This document shows, in pieces, positions 36,880 through 48,530 of a stretch of DNA of 64,000 nucleotides. The translations under genes were made by a program, and so were the position numbers. Source of the stretch: Limnoperna fortunei (Eukaryota; Mollusca; Bivalvia; Mytilida; Modiolidae). The notes under the pieces were generated by a model. The model made no database searches, had not been told where the DNA came from, and saw nothing but the letters and a program-made list of their open reading frames with translations. Location of the stretch: contig OX104112.1 of assembly GCA_944474755.1 (NCBI GenBank), positions 310,001-374,000 on the forward strand. The letters run 5' to 3'. The stretch's first letter is position 1. Every line of letters starts with the position of its first letter.

Positions 36880-39709
36880 CTGTACAGGCCTCGCGAATTT
36901 TAATTTCTCCACCCATCGCGGTGGAGGTGGAGGAGAGTGGAGAGACAGTTTCCTCCACTGTTACTCAACTCTCCTTGGTGGAGTCGCGGTGTTTTCGCGG
37001 TGGAGTGCCGATCGCGTAGTCGCGGTGGATAGCCGGCCAATAAGATCGTAAAATCACATCAGAACAATGGGTATGCATGTTAAGTTTCTGTTTCCTTTCT
37101 CCAGAAAATGTTCTACTTCTTATATTTTCTTCAGTGTTGACAAACATCACAGAACAACATCGTCTACAGTGCCGTTTTCGTCAATATAGGAAAGTGGAAT
37201 TGTGGTCATATGCTTGAATTGAGTGTGTATACAACAAACTATACCTTGTGTTATAAAATTAATAATCACTTTAAATTAAGTGCATAATACATAATAAATG
37301 ACAATTCCTGACCATATTCCTGATTACACAATTAAGGGTACACAGGTAATGCTGTCATATAACCAATTAGCGTTAATTGTGTCTTTAATTACCTTTGATC
37401 ATTTGACAGTGTGAACTACAGTTCAAAAACGAACTCACAAGCTGAATTATTTTGGACAGTGTCAAAGCTGTGTTTTAAATAAATAACAGTGTCTTCTTGG
37501 ATTTTTATAAACATTGTAGAATCTGGTATCAGAATGTCTACGGAGAAACATACGTTCACAACTCCAAAAGAAAAAGAAAATCTTATGCCAATAATGAAGC
37601 TTCTCGGTAATCCATCTGTCTTTATCCACGTTCTTTTTGAAAGCATTTTAAAATATCCAGTTTCAATCCAATAAATTAAAATAATTGTTGAATTCTATTA
37701 ACAGCTTGTTTGTTTACGTCACCAAAACCGGAGGTATAATTATAAAATAATTAATAGATAAAATAGTGGTGGAATAAATAAAGATATACTGTCTGTCATT
37801 TCATTTTCATCGTTTTTTTAAAATAATAACCACTTCACAGGTATATATTTGTACACTACTTGCACGTGCTATTTTACAAGCGGTAAATTAATTGACTCAA
37901 GAAGCAGACGATACCTCAATTATCGTGTTCTACTGTCATATATTTTCTTCAAATTTGACAAACATCAACAAAACAAGATCGTCTATAGTGCCGTTTACGT
38001 CTATAAATGTAAGTGAAATTGTTGTCATATGCTCGAGTGTGTATACAACAAACTTTATATTTTTTGTTGTAAAATTAATCCTCCCTTCAAATTAATTGGA
38101 CAATCCCTTGTAAATTGAGCACAATGACACTTTCAGACCATTTTTCATTACATAATTAGTGGTACACAGGTAATGCTGTCAGATGATAACCAATTAGCGT
38201 TAATTAGGCCGTACCTGTGATCATTTGACATCCTGAACTACAGTTCAAAAACGAAATCACAAGCGTCTTTTTGGTTTTTTATAAACCTTGTAGAATCTCT
38301 GAATCATAATGTCTACGGAGGAAATATATTCACAACTCCAAAAGAAAACCCCATACCACTAATGATGCTTCTCGGTAATCCATCTTTCTTTGCAGATTTT
38401 TTTTAAGCATTTTAAAATATCCGGTTACAATAATGTAAAAAAACACTACTTGCACGTGCTATTGTGAAAGCGGTAAAACTTTGATTGACAAGCAGACGAT
38501 ATCCTCAATTATCGGCATGTGTTTTTTTACCGAATATTTTAGAAATACAAAGAAACTGCGGAATTTTTAGTTATACATAATGTAATATATTCATGTAGTA
38601 TATTGTTGATTTGCAAACAATATAGTCTAAACTGTGTTCTGTGTAAGGTAATAACTGTCTTCGGCACGGATTAAACTAGCATGTAATACGAAGGTAAATA
38701 CTTATCAAGCAATATTTGCTATACAGAAATGATTGTCTAATTCTTAATTAGTACGCTGACACTTCCTGGACATTTTCAATTAATTGTAACAAAGGTAATA
38801 CTGTCTGATGGAATTAGCGATAATTAGGTCGTTATTTACCTTTGAACTCACAGACTGACCAACAGTTTACAAACAAGCTAATTATAATTGAACAGTGTCA
38901 AAGCTCTCAGTTTTAAATAAGTGGATGCGAGTTATTTGACGATTCATATTGTCGAACAGGTGTCCATGGATTTGTTTATTGCAACCTGCTGTTAAACGGA
39001 ATACGTAACACAAATAAACCAAGTTGTCACTTCGTCATTGCAGAGAATGTGAACAACTGTTAACTTTATTAATAAATAAATATATTGGGAAGATATATAT
39101 GGAAGTTGGTAAGCTTTTTACCGCATATTCGTCACCTCTAAGCCCAAGTTGACCTCTACATAAGAAAGAATAACAAATGCATAAATAAGATAATTAGCTT
39201 TTTAGCTACATGAATTGATAATATAGATAAGTAATAAATCTTCACAGACAACCTGAAATATAAATAAAACGATGCAAGATTAATAAATTAATACAAACAT
39301 ACATACAATAAATAATCTTAACACAACTTTGCTAACTATTGTTAGAAATAGTATTCTACACGATCTTTCTGTTCTATGTTTTTGCAGGATAACACATGAA
39401 ACTGATCTGAAACAGGTTCACAAAAGTGTCATATATTTTAAAAGGTGAAAGATTAGACTTACGATAATTTCACGTCATTTATACGATAATATGCACAGTT
39501 ACCGAATGTGCCAATATATCCTCAAATGTTTGCAGAGTGGATACACCGCGAATACACGGTGGAGTCGTCGGCTCTCCACCCGATACCGGCTCTCCGCCGG
39601 CAACTCGCGATCGCGAGTCGCGGTGGAGATGACCGCGGAGAGGTCGCGGAGACCCGAATTTCCTCCACCGGGATGCGCGGAGAAATTAAAATTCGCGAGG
39701 CCTGTACAG
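36880..39709. mobile_element. DNA transposon, 2.83 kb, ~31-bp inverted ends, GC-rich subterminal regions
   Basis: The left end CTGTACAGGCCTCGCGAATT TTAATTTCTCC (36880-36910) is exactly mirrored by the right end (39679-39709). TA lies on each side (36878-36879 and 39710-39711). Inside each end is a GC-rich stretch with repeated TCGCGGTGGAG. The AT-rich interior has no transposase. It contains two ~815-bp direct repeats and a partial third. Superfamily not determined. Confidence 0.8.
37120..38960 (+). repeat. Three direct repeats inside the 2.83-kb element, each promoter-like
   Basis: Copies at about 37130-37680, 37945-38440 and 38690-38960 share ACACAGGTAATGCTGTC, CAATTAGCGTTAATT, CTACAGTTCAAAAACGAA and, in copies 1 and 3, AGTGTCAAAGCT..GTTTTAAATAA, a TATA-like element. 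In copies 1 and 2 this leads to GAATCTG..ATGTCTACGGAG. The copy-1 frame runs MSTEKHTFTTPKEKENLMP and reaches a possible donor CTCG|GTAATC. Copy 2 is frameshifted. They may be relics of first exons with promoters. Confidence 0.55.
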
Positions 39710-39751
39710 TACATACATATATGTCACACATACATGTAAATATGATAATGT

Positions 39752-39800
39752 AACCCTCAGTCCACTACAATCCTGTGAGGAACATAGTGGACTGAGGGTT
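39752..39800. repeat. Perfect hairpin, 16-bp arms
   Basis: AACCCTCAGTCCACTA at 39752-39767 is mirrored exactly by TAGTGGACTGAGGGTT at 39785-39800. A minimal foldback; not followed by a T-run. Confidence 0.85.
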
Positions 39801-40344
39801 AAGTCTAAATGTTCATTGTAGCCCACCTCATAATTTAAAAACCATGGGCAACTGGCCATGAGCCACTGCTTGTTTGGACCCCTAGGCCTATTACACTTGA
39901 AAATGTCAAAACTACTCTCACAGTGGATGACTGTATAGATTGATTTTTTAATTATGTGTATGCATTTGTGATTGGAATAATATTAATTTTAAATCAATTG
40001 ATAATTACTGACTGAGTGATTGTTGTGGTTTTATGCCTTAGCAACATATCTGCAGATATGCATGTACATTGTACATGTACTAGCCCCAAAAAATTTTCAC
40101 ATGTCATGTTTAATGAATAAACTAGTCTTGAGCATTACAATTAATATGCTAGTGGCTAAATGTACAGACTAATTACTTACCCGCCCTCCTGTAGGAGGCA
40201 GGTAAGTAATGTATTCACTTTGGCAAAATTTTGTCCGTCACAGATTTTGTGTGAAACCGTTTTTATCCGAAAACTACACAATATTAAGAGCTCAAACTTT
40301 CAGGGATTATCGGACTCATTTAGTACAATAGACGAACGGCGCTC

Positions 40345-40790
40345 TTTTTTTTGATTAATTAAATTATTAATGAGATATTCACTAATTAAGGTTTCTTTGT
40401 TCAATGCTGTGCACTGTTCTATAAATAACCAACGTTGTCGATCGATAACACAGGTATATTTAAATATATCACGTGGTTGTGCATTTGTGTGAAAAAAGTC
40501 ACATGACATAATTTAGAAAACATAGTCACGTGGAATAATTTTAAAAGATAGTGAAAAGTTGTAGATTATAAATTATCGATGGTATTACTTTTAAAAAATT
40601 AATATAAATCTCCACTATTTTTATTATTTAAATTATTAGTGAGATATTCCCTAATTAATGTTCTTTGTTCACTGCTGTGCACACTGTTCTATAAATAGCA
40701 TTCACAGCTACAGCTGCAGTGAGATAGATACAGTGGATTTAAATATACCCACGTGGTTTTGAATGCCAATTCATTATATTGAGGAAAAGT
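40345..40790. repeat. Direct duplication, ~270-bp spacing
   Basis: TTAATGAGATATTCACTAATTAAGG..GCTGTGCACTGTTCTATAAATA..TTTAAATATATCACGTGGTT at 40345-40480 recurs, diverged, at 40625-40760. Each includes a TATAAATA box-like motif. Confidence 0.75.
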
Positions 40791-41521
40791 GAGGGGGGTA
40801 TTTAATAAAAAATATCTCAGATTTTATCTATCTATTTCACGTTTGTTTAATTTTTTTTAATCTAATTATTATTCTTATTGTTGCATGGTGTAGAATGGTA
40901 ACGGACTTATCAAGTTTTTTTCTGTTTAACGGACTAACGGGTTAACGGGTTAAGCAAATGATTATTGTTCAATTTTAATTGCTAGAGCTTTGTTGAATGT
41001 ATTTTCAATCTAATTAAAATTATATCTTTCACTTGCTCCCCCCTTTTTGCTATGGTCGCTGCGTGAAATACCAAAAAATATTAAATTAATATGTTCTCCC
41101 TATGCCCATATAATGCATACCATTATGCTATGTCTCTCCCATGGTGACACATGTACATGTAAGACCTAAAATAAATAATTGTTTGTTTTCCATACCCTAC
41201 CCTATGAAAGGTTGGTAGGTAGGTAAAATAATTTTTTATCCTGACAAGGTATCATTTCCAATAAACTTGACTCATTTACTTCATTGGAGCACAATTCCAT
41301 GGATTTTGATTAGCCCCCCCCCCCCCCCCCAAAAAATATTCTTCACAAAACAACAATAAAATTTTTCACATTGAAGTGATTTTTTGGGGGTAGGTCGGAT
41401 TGGGGAAAACAAACATTTTTTTTATTTTTGGCCTAATTTAAATGTTTTCTTTTTTTAATTCAAAGAGACCAAAGTGTTTTCAAATCTAGGTTCTGTAACC
41501 ATTAAAATGCATAAGCATTGA

Positions 41522-41658
41522 CAGTCTGTGCCATTAGCCCTATGCTCTTAGCTAGTGAAATTTGGTGAGGGCTAGTGAAAATTAATATAGACAAATAGCA
41601 GACAATTTCAAAATTGGCTTTTCGGGCTAGTAGACAAAAAAGTTTTTGGCACAGACTG
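41522..41658. mobile_element. Small MITE-like element, 12-bp inverted ends
   Basis: CAGTCTGTGCCA (41522-41533) and TGGCACAGACTG (41647-41658) are exact inverted repeats. Inside is a second pair, TTAGCCC / GGGCTAG. ATTGA-like sequence flanks both sides. Confidence 0.5.
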
Positions 41659-43288
41659 CATTGAATTTCACATCTTCTAAAAATGTCTAGGAAGAACATT
41701 AAATTATGAATACTTACATACATAAACCACAACATTGAAGAACCATGCACTCAACTGGCAAACACCAACATCAACATTGAACATGAAGAACATTAAATTG
41801 CCACAAACAAAGGCAGCACCAGATGTGAAAATTAATTTCTCGACATGCTAGCACTTCCTTCAGTTGTAACAAAATCAACAAAAATCAACATTCCAATCAA
41901 GTAACTGAAAAATAAAACTAGAATTGCAGTCTTCCATGGAAGACTTATGTTGCCTGTGTTTAAAAATATTGGTAAACAGGAAGTAGTAATTTTTCGGGCA
42001 TAAAATCACTCATGTATGAAGGTTCTAGACTACTCAAGAATTTGCAATATAAGTATTTTTTTTTAAAATCCAATGATAACAGAAAAATTTGTTCAAAAAC
42101 CTTGTTAAAATGAAAACCTAGTTAATCTTTTATGTATTTAGTGCAAGCTACTTTTGTCCTCGTAATCAAACAGACTTTTTAGTTTTAGAAAATTAAAATA
42201 TTTTTTGGCCATATTTTTACTGCTATAATTATGTAGCTGGGGTGGGTATGACCTTTTTTCGGGAAAGGGGGTTTTGCTATTTTTCAAGGGAATCTGGGAA
42301 AAGCGCCTAGGGGGGAAATGGGAACCCGCATTTTATTTTTTGGGATGTGGGATTGCTATTTTTTATTTTCTGGGAAAATTGGATAATCAAATTATATTGG
42401 AAGGGACCCCCTCCTTCCGTCCCTCTAGCTTGCCCTAAATAAAATAACCAGTGGCGGATCCAAGGGGGCCTAGCCCCCTTATGGAAAAAAATTTTTGTCG
42501 ATTATATCAACCTGACTGTAGTAACCTATATGAAAGCATTGGAATCCCACACAAGGGGTGTTAAGTTCATGAGGTCATTTTTTTATTACATGAATAGAAT
42601 TTTAGTTTTTTCTGATTGGTCCTTAAACTACTTTCAGGTCATGTTAAATCATGACAGTATTTCAAATTCATTACAAGTTAATTCTTTCTGCTTGCACAGT
42701 AAAATGCTAAAAATAGATCAACAGAGGTCAAGCGGAATTTGATAGTGCACGGTTTTAGCCTAATAAATTAATAGAAAAACCAAGAGTGCACGGTTTTAGC
42801 CTAATAAATAGAAAAAGGGTAGAGTTTCTAAATTTTCTCATTTAACTCTTACCAATACAAATATACTGTTTTTATTACTAGTAATGTATTTCAATATACA
42901 TAGTTTATAAATGTAATACCATTAAAGATGGGGGGACCACTTCCTATATGCATGATATACAAGGTGATGGAATGTGTCACTGGAAAAGGTGACTACCATT
43001 TTTCAGCTGTCAGATATATGATTAGGTGGGAAAAACGCATATGTGTCCTAAAAAAAGTCCTTCAATTGGACCTGATGTATTTGTAACTGGTTACAAGTTT
43101 TAAAAACTTTATATTTTAAGGGGGACATTTTTGTAACTGGGGGACATTTTTGTAACTGTTTTAACGGTTATGTTTAGTAGGAACATTAAACTCCCTTTTA
43201 CAAGTAAATATCACATTAATGCCTAATTATTGTTTGACAGGCAACTGGTAAACATGGGGAAAATGTGCTAAAATCGTGGAATATTTGC

Positions 43289-43653
43289 GCTGAAGGGGTC
43301 ATTGTCGACCTGGGTACTATATCAGCGTACCCAGGGTACGTTTATAATTCTAAAAAGTACCCTGATAAATTAGTTTCATATAAACGTACCCAGGATATAA
43401 GAAGCGGCTGCAATCGTATTCTGTTCTCGTTCTACTATCGTGTGATCAAAAGCCTTTCCTGATCTTCTCGATTTTTTGTAACAAAGTTGATGGTGCTGAT
43501 TATCTTCTTTGCATCTATCAGGGTACGATTGCAGCCGCTTCTTATATCCTGGGTACGTTTATATGAAACTAATTTATCAGGGTACTTTTTAGAATTATAA
43601 ACGTACCCTGGGTACGCTGATATAGTACCCAGGTCGACAATGACCCCTTCAGC
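43289..43653. repeat. Perfect inverted repeat, 130-bp arms, 105-bp loop
   Basis: I compared 43289-43418 base by base with the reverse complement of 43524-43653 and found no difference. Each arm starts GCTGAAGGGGTCATTGTCGA and contains a nested inverted pair GGGTACGTTTATA / TATAAACGTACCC. Reading into each arm from outside, the same 43-codon stop-free stretch (AEGVIVDLGTISAYPG..) appears on opposite strands. It may be a foldback transposon or young inverted duplication; an assembly foldback is also possible. Confidence 0.95.
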
Positions 43654-43753
43654 AATATTTGCTAATTTCAAAGGTGGAAAGATAGGTCTGTTTATAGCCG
43701 ACAGGGAGGAAATTCACTATTCTGTCAATATCTTTTCAAAAAGTTATATCAAC

Positions 43754-43854
43754 CTTTCAATTAAATCAGCTTTTCGTCCAGCTGTTGATGCATTTCTTGA
43801 CGACAATTCTATTTTTAATTTGCCCACTGTCCATTGTCGATAGTCTTCCGCCAT
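43754..43854 (-). CDS. SAP-domain first exon (partial gene)
   Basis: On the minus strand from the ATG at 43854 (context AAAATGG) the product is MAEDYRQWTVGKLKIELSSR, then NASTAGRKADLIER. It shows the SAP pattern: two amphipathic helices with L-K-x-E-L, a turn with G-R-K, and L-I-E-R-L. SAP domains bind AT-rich DNA in chromatin and DNA-metabolism proteins; in mollusc genomes such first exons are also common in multi-copy genes. The likely end is GAAAG|GTTGAT. No second exon was found downstream on the minus strand, where the perfect palindrome lies 100 bp away. Confidence 0.7.
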
Positions 43855-44095
43855 TTTCCCTATGTAAAAAGACGACGAGTTCCGCAGGAGTATTCCGAAT
43901 AATAACTGATATTTTTTTGATGCGTCCAACGACCGACGTGAAAGGTGAAATCCATTATGGGTAAAATAAAGTTATAAACCAAATAGAACGATAGTGATTA
44001 AGTTAACGATATGTAAACAAAGCAAATAATGCCACTGTCATATGGGAAATATACCTTTTACTGTTGTTATATAATGGAGGGGAAGGGTCTCTTAT

Positions 44096-44749
44096 TTAAC
44101 TTAACTTTAAAATCCTTGATCGTTCTTCAAATAAGTCTATAAGCATATTTGAAAGAGTGTGGTAGACTTCCTCATCCTCAGAGGAGAGGATCCATATAAA
44201 CAAGTTTTCATCATTAAGTTCAGGAAGATTTTTATATTTAAGCTTAAATGCATCTATATAACGTTTATGTTTACAGGCCAAAGGTGCACAATTAAGGAGG
44301 AAGTGGATTTCATCTTCTACTCCATTTTGGCATACCTTACATTTTCTATTTTCTGCACTTATTCCTATATATCGGCCTTTTTCTATTTCAAGGTCGTGTG
44401 AACTTGTTCTAAATTTGGAAATAATTTGTCGGTTTGTTTTAGACTTGATATTTAGATAATTTTCAAATAAAAAAATATTTTTGAATTTTTGATATGTTCT
44501 TAGTTTATTTCCTGATTTACTATTACCTCTTCCAAAATTACTATTAATTTTGTCTAACCACAAAGTATGCATCTTCTCTTTAAGGGCATATTTTACTTTG
44601 TTGATGATGAAAGTTTCGGTCAGCTGGTTTTGATTAATGAAATATGTCACACATAATGTTAAAAATTTTTCGAGTACTGCTGTATTGACCCTCTGCGTTG
44701 GCTCAGTCAATGCAACCGTACTGGACTCAATACAAATGTACAAGGACAT
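44096..44749 (-). pseudogene. Non-LTR retrotransposon C-terminus with zinc-knuckle (zf-RVT type)
   Basis: An open frame of 217 codons. From about residue 55 it follows the C-terminal end of a LINE protein: HTLWLDKINSNFGRGN, YQKFKNIFLFENYLNI, then SKFRTSSHDLEIEKGRY and the zinc motif C-x2-C-x(9)-H-x4-C in CKVCQNGVEDEIHFLLNC. The first ~35 residues look unrelated and include sequence shared with 35149-35172. The fragment is 5'-truncated, with the reverse transcriptase core missing. It is of a different LINE type from the one at 33657. Confidence 0.8.
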
Positions 44750-44757
44750 ACAATATA

Positions 44758-44875
44758 CAATATTAGTACATTGTCAGAAAATATACAGTTTATTTGTACA
44801 AGCCTTGGAAACAGGTAGAAATGCGAGGCTCTGCAGAACATTTCTTATCTGTTTTCTGACAATGTACGAATATTG
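44758..44875. mobile_element. MITE-like element with 24-bp inverted ends
   Basis: CAATATTAGTACATTGTCAG AAAA is mirrored by TTTTCTGACAATGTACGAAT ATTG with one mismatch, around a 70-bp centre. Confidence 0.7.
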
Positions 44876-45184
44876 TTTTTATTCTGCAAACTGAAAATAC
44901 CTTTGATACTATTGGAAAACATGGCTGCACTTCTAGTCGACACTTCTAGTCGATATTTTACTCCAAATTTTCAGCGCGTATTCCAGTGATAGCTTGACGT
45001 CACAAACAAATATCATATTTGACAACAAGCAGTAAACCAGAACAAATACTAAATATCATTAGAAGTTTAGACAAGGGTACCAAAAGCTGACATCATTACT
45101 TACAAATAAAGCTTTGCTTTATTCATAGGGATTTTCTTTGATGTAAACAGTAAGATCAGTTGTGAAGTCTTTGTGTCACAAGTT

Positions 45185-45995
45185 ATTTTTAATCACTGCA
45201 TTTTAATAATCAGATAATTGAAGATTTTCATCAGAATCTCAATATATTAATAAAGTTTGAGTTTGTTTCTTATATTATAAAAAAGTCAGTGTGTCAATTA
45301 GCGTTTTTGATCAAATCCGTTCTTCTATTTGTCAATTTTTTTTAATCATAAGCAAGTATTAAAAAATAAATAAAAAAATTGTAAATGTATTAGTTTCTGA
45401 GTTGGATAAGAATAATGTTTATTTCTACTACATGTACGTGTATATATATTCAACATTTTGTCATTCAAAAACTAAGTCTTAGTGTCATCTTATCTTCATT
45501 ATCAGCATCTTTGGATGCTAGATCAACAGCTGATACCGCTCCTAATTTTGTATGACACCGGTTTATATATTGATAACAATGATTTGACCAATCAAAATGT
45601 GTGATAAGAATTAAAGGGGAATAATCATTGAATACAGGTGTTCAGTAAAATTAACACTAATTTGAGGCGACTTTCGATCAAGTTGAGGAAATTAAGACAA
45701 AAAGGTCAACTGATGACAAGGCACAAAACTAACAATCATCAGACTGTATGTCATGACATTTTTTTACTTTAATTTAGCAAGACAGATAAATAGACAGCAA
45801 TTTTCCACCAGACCATGGCCGGCATATTCATGGAGACTGTAAAGAGGTCAAAAACGTTGAAAATTATTGACATGAAAAGAAAATAGCAAAACAAACAATT
45901 TTGTTACAAGACCAATTGGCTTATACAAAAATGTAAATAACACAGTTAGGTCTGAAATCAAACGTTGAGTAAAAATTCTAATTTACCCTTGTGCC
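45185..45995. repeat. Duplicated flank B of the 56-bp satellite
   Basis: Diverged copy of 10985-12175 in the same orientation, lacking the ~360-bp segment with the foldback. The following satellite starts at about 46690, after the insertion at 46.0-46.55 kb. Confidence 0.8.
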
Positions 45996-46006
45996 ATCTA
46001 ATGTCA

Positions 46007-46551
46007 TCCTCACAAGTCAGGGTTTCTGGGTTTACAAGTGTCCACGAAACCCTGACAAACCCGGGCTAGAAGATTTTCGTATGACATCAACCTTCAAAAT
46101 ATAAACTAATGAAATTGCTTGAAAGAAGTGTTTGGCAGTAGTCATTCTTACTCATTCTTGAGTGGGAAGAAAATGTAACGCAACTAATAAATAACGTGGT
46201 ATTAACACTACTGTACAAAATACGCTGATTTTCACATGGTCTATCAGGGCTCACGCTGGGTCAAAATTATAGGGAGAAGTCACTTCTCTTTTGGGTGGCT
46301 GACAGGGAGAAGTGGGTGGACAACAGGGAGAAGTTGCATTGTATGTCGCGAAAGCGTCCCGATTACTTTGTTTTTTTTTAAATAAGTGTTGGCATTTGTA
46401 TTTTTATGGTATGTTTTTTTAGCAGTTTAATTTATTGAGGATAAAGTATTAAAGATTTAATTAACTATTCAGTAGACTTATTTCCATCCTCACAAGTCAG
46501 GGTTTCTGTGTCCACATGCGTCCACAGAAACCCTGACTTGTATCCTCACAA
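46007..46551. repeat. Segment bounded by two related hairpins
   Basis: CATCCTCACAAGTCAGGGTT begins both boundaries (about 46006 and 46486). The first hairpin pairs GTCAGGGTTTC (46016-46026) with GAAACCCTGAC (46046-46056). The second pairs CAAGTCAGGGTTTCTGTG (46493-46510) with its exact complement at 46523-46540. It may be one mobile element with hairpin ends or two small foldbacks. Confidence 0.6.
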
Positions 46552-46771
46552 TAAATTATTTCACACATTTTAAAAAATACATGTATTAAACATAACAGTA
46601 AAAAAGAATCAACTGTCACAAAACTTTTCATTAAAATAAATTTATCTTTGTCATTGATACACAATTTGATTGGTTTTTAATGAAATACTATTAGACTACA
46701 TACGTACATGTATGTAGGAGTTACCACCCATCTACTATAGTCTATTCCAGCCATAGTCCTTAGATACATTA

Positions 46772-47178
46772 GTCTCGATCATCCAGACGCTTAATTACAT
46801 TTGTGCGTCTGGATTCATCTCTATATTGAACTCGTTATCATTACGCCCAAAACTGGGCGTAATTTTTTGATTGGATGATATTTTTGTTGTCTAAAAAATT
46901 ACTTCCGTTCAGATCAAGAAGTGTATAAAAAATTGTACCAAAGTTTACATTTGTATATTTTTATAAAATATTACTTTATCAATTAATTAAACAAATATTA
47001 TTGTTATGCACAATCAAGAGTGAATCTTACTGTGACGTCATAGACATGTGTGCATGGTTTTCCTGGTTTAAAAATAGGGCCCTAAAAATAGAATCATTGT
47101 TTGTCTCCACCTATTGGTAGCGAAATTACAACAAGGTGATCCCAGACGCTATTATATATGCGTCTGGGTGATCGAGAC
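46772..47178. mobile_element. TA-flanked MITE, 407 bp, hairpin at each end
   Basis: The ends are GTCTCGATCATCCAGACGC and, on the other strand, GTCTCGATCACCCAGACGC (one mismatch in 19). TA lies on both sides, inside a satellite unit, which marks insertion. Each end also folds on itself: CCAGACGC..GCGTCTGG. A TA duplication suggests Tc1/mariner-type mobilisation. No transposase. Confidence 0.85.
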
Positions 47179-47896
47179 TATAGAAACATATAGGAGTTAC
47201 CTCCCATCTACTATAGTCTATTCTAGTCATAGTCCATACATACATGTAGTAGTTACCTCCCATCTACTATAGTCTATTCTAATCATAGTCCATACATACA
47301 TGTAGTAGTTACCTCCCATCTAGTATAGTCTATTCTAGTCATAGTCCATACATACATGTAGGAGTTACCTCCCATCCAATATAGTCTATTCCAGCTGTAG
47401 CCCATACATACTGTAGGAGTTACCTCCCATCTACTATAGTCTATTCTAGTCATAGTCCATACATACATGTAGTAGTTACCTCCCATCCACTATAGTCTAT
47501 TCCAGCCATAGTCCAAACATACATGAAGTAGTTACCTCCCATCTACTATAGTCTATTCTAGTCATAGCCCATACATACATGTAGGAGTTAACTCCCATCT
47601 ACTGATACATACATGTTGTATTTACCTCCCATCCACTGTAGTCTTTTCCAGCTATAGTCCATGCTAGTACATACATGTAGAAGTTACCTCCCATCTTCTT
47701 CAAGTCCAAACCCTTCTCTAAAACCAAATTTTAACTCCCAATTTCCCGTCATGTGCAAGTGTGTACAGTAGTCTATTCCAGTCAGAGTCCATACATACAT
47801 GTAGGAGCTACCTCCCATCCACCGTAGTCTATTCCAGCCTTAGTCCATACATACTGTAGGAGTTACCTCCCATCTTCTATAGTCTATTCCAGCCTA

Positions 47897-48530
47897 GCTA
47901 CAATAATGTAGCTCCTTTTTTTTTGATGGACGGAGCTACAAAGAGGTCCCATTACTCGTAATGGAGCAAAAACACTTTTGGGATTTACACATATTTTCCG
48001 CTATTTAACCTTTGTCTTTATTAAATAAATATGTTTTCTTTCCTCCGCCGTTCATCTGATATGTCTACAATGTCTAATAAAATAATTTTAACACTTTTTC
48101 GTAATCGTGGCATTTTTGACATAATTAAAATTGTGGAGTGTAGAATTTCGGAATCGTATCGGTAAAATTTGTAATAAGGGGACATAATCATAATGCAAAT
48201 GAATACAGCTGAAATCATCCGGAATTACATTTTTTACCAAATCGATTCTGATATTATCGAAATTATGCACTTCCGGAATTCATATTTTGTCAAACAATGC
48301 CATGATTACGAATAAAGTGATAAAACTAACGAATACGGTGTTGTGGAAATATCAATAAAACTGCAAATACATAAAAAAAGTATGTAGCAAACCAGAGAAA
48401 CAGTGTAATTGCTTATAATATGCATAAAACCCCCGGGTGTGAATCACTCCCGGGCTGCTCCATTACGAGTAATGGGACCTCTTTGTAGCTCCGTCCATCA
48501 AAAAAAAAAAAGGAGCTACATTATTGTAGC
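47897..48530. mobile_element. TA-flanked foldback element, 634 bp, ~72-bp inverted ends
   Basis: Starts GCTACAATAATGTAGCTCCT, then poly-T, GATGGACGGAGCTACAAAGA and GGTCCCATTACTCGTAATGG. The right end is the reverse complement apart from poly-T length. TA is on both sides (47895-47896 and 48531-48532), within the satellite. The interior is AT-rich; its small open frames have no transposase features. Confidence 0.9.

Larger units (their letters stand above)
39801..43288. other. 3.5 kb without recognisable genes
   Basis: AT-rich sequence with dispersed-repeat fragments: a near-palindrome CTTACCCGCCCTCC..GGAGGCAGGTAAG (about 40178-40208), a C18 run at 41317, the phrase GTGGCGGATCCAAGGGGGCC at about 42451, and a 43-bp direct repeat (GTGCACGGTTTTAGCCTAAT) at 42744 and 42787. 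Separate entries cover the clearer repeats. Confidence 0.5.

Noticed and set aside
39752..39800. Rho-independent terminator or attenuator
   Set aside because: Strong hairpin but no T-run, and the genome is not bacterial.
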